Shown piece after piece: positions 13,225 through 13,451 of a stretch of 13,451 bases of DNA. The translations under genes were made by a program, and so were the position numbers. The number at the start of each line of letters is the position of its first letter. Position 1 is the first letter of the stretch. The notes below the pieces were generated by a model. That model made no database searches. It was given only the letters and a program-made list of their open reading frames with translations, and had not been told where the DNA came from. The DNA lies in the NCBI GenBank assembly GCA_041917975.1, contig JAYRWN010000382.1, forward strand, positions 1 through 13,451. The letters run 5' to 3'. This stretch comes from JAYRWN01 sp041917975 (GTDB lineage: Bacteria; Bacteroidota; Bacteroidia; Chitinophagales; Saprospiraceae).

Positions 13225-13451
13225 ACCGCAACGATCTGATAATCCAGTGGCACTCCGTTATCCCACCTACGCAACATGGGCGCCTGGCGTGTTCGTAAAT
13301 ACGATTCCAACAAACCACTGAGTTCTTTGGCTTTTGTTTGCTTGATGTCCATTAGGTTATAGTGCTCACCAGGATCTTCGGTTAGGTTAAATAATTCCCG
13401 TTGACCGTCTTCATAGCGGTATACATATTTCCATTCACCCACGCGGATGGA
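13218..13451 (-). CDS. Sulfatase, C-terminal fragment
   Basis: The gene runs off the right edge; the visible 77 codons end at TAA (13220-13218). The sequence begins SIRVGEWKYVYRYEDGQREL and continues FNLTEDPGEHYNLMD, then KELSGLLESYLRTRQAPM. The (A/S)-(I/V)-R-x-G-(D/E)-W-K-Y strand followed by a short turn and LFNLxxDPxExxNL is the highly characteristic C-terminal subdomain of type I (formylglycine) sulfatases of the arylsulfatase A / heparan and polysaccharide sulfatase type. Such enzymes are periplasmic and release sulfate from sulfated glycans. The catalytic CxPSR motif is outside the window, so subclass and substrate are unknown. A GTG at 13442 is internal and not the start. Confidence 0.85.
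   Translation of the reverse strand, partial: SIRVGEWKYVYRYEDGQRELFNLTEDPGEHYNLMDIKQTKAKELSGLLESYLRTRQAPMLRRWDNGVPLDYQIVAVP

Noticed and set aside
13130..13318. 62-codon minus-strand frame near the sulfatase end
   Set aside because: It overlaps the sulfatase C-terminus in another frame and ends in the gene-free gap; no family resemblance.
1..13451. CRISPR arrays, tRNA genes, insertion sequences or phage/defence genes
   Set aside because: I found no regularly spaced repeats, cloverleaf-like intergenic sequence, transposase motifs or defence-related proteins; all complete genes are ordinary metabolic or envelope genes.

Overview
The window looks like chromosomal DNA of a free-living or environmental Bacteroidota (possibly Saprospiraceae/Cytophagia-like; the rank below phylum is a guess). 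The evidence is a DUF5916 outer-membrane protein with a CBM9-like N-terminus, a DUF1684 lipoprotein, several short-signal lipoproteins, a malic enzyme fused to a phosphotransacetylase-type domain, the near absence of Shine-Dalgarno sequences, and one TAnnTTTG promoter element. No tRNA, rRNA, CRISPR array, insertion sequence or phage gene was seen, and no complete gene is broken.

Layout. (1) 2-175, plus strand: the last 57 residues of a protein resembling the C-terminus of PVC-type heme-binding/dehydrogenase proteins, followed by a terminator shared with a converging gene. (2) 288-716, minus: a small lipocalin-like lipoprotein. (3) 846-3978, minus: a tight two-gene unit, a DUF5916 outer-membrane protein followed after 4 bases by pseudouridine-5'-phosphate glycosidase (psuG), which starts with TTG. 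(4) 4167-6178, plus: two nucleotide-sugar genes overlapping by 4 bases, a UDP-glucuronate decarboxylase-type enzyme and dTDP-glucose 4,6-dehydratase (rmlB/rfbB). (5) 6181-8508, minus: NADP-dependent malic enzyme (maeB type), only 2 bases from the end of rmlB. (6) 8611-9994, minus: a DUF1684 lipoprotein and a VOC-fold protein. (7) 10110-11618, plus: a POT-family proton/peptide symporter ending at a hairpin terminator that faces the next gene. (8) 11663-12865, minus: a lipoprotein serpin with an intact inhibitory-type reactive-centre loop. (9) 12866-13217: a 352-base gene-free stretch with short repeats. (10) 13218-13451, minus: the C-terminus of a sulfatase that continues beyond the window.

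Functionally the window is a mosaic and not one pathway. Envelope functions dominate: two recognisable outer-membrane/lipoprotein families of unknown role, a peptide importer, a probable surface protease inhibitor, and precursors for surface glycans. The two partial edge genes (sulfatase, heme-binding dehydrogenase type) would suit a polymer-degrading heterotroph. The points most worth following up are the serpin, whose loop aligns residue for residue with the alpha-1-antitrypsin loop and predicts a Thr-Ser scissile bond, and the DUF5916-psuG pairing without a pseudouridine kinase. I did not find a clearly new multi-gene system.
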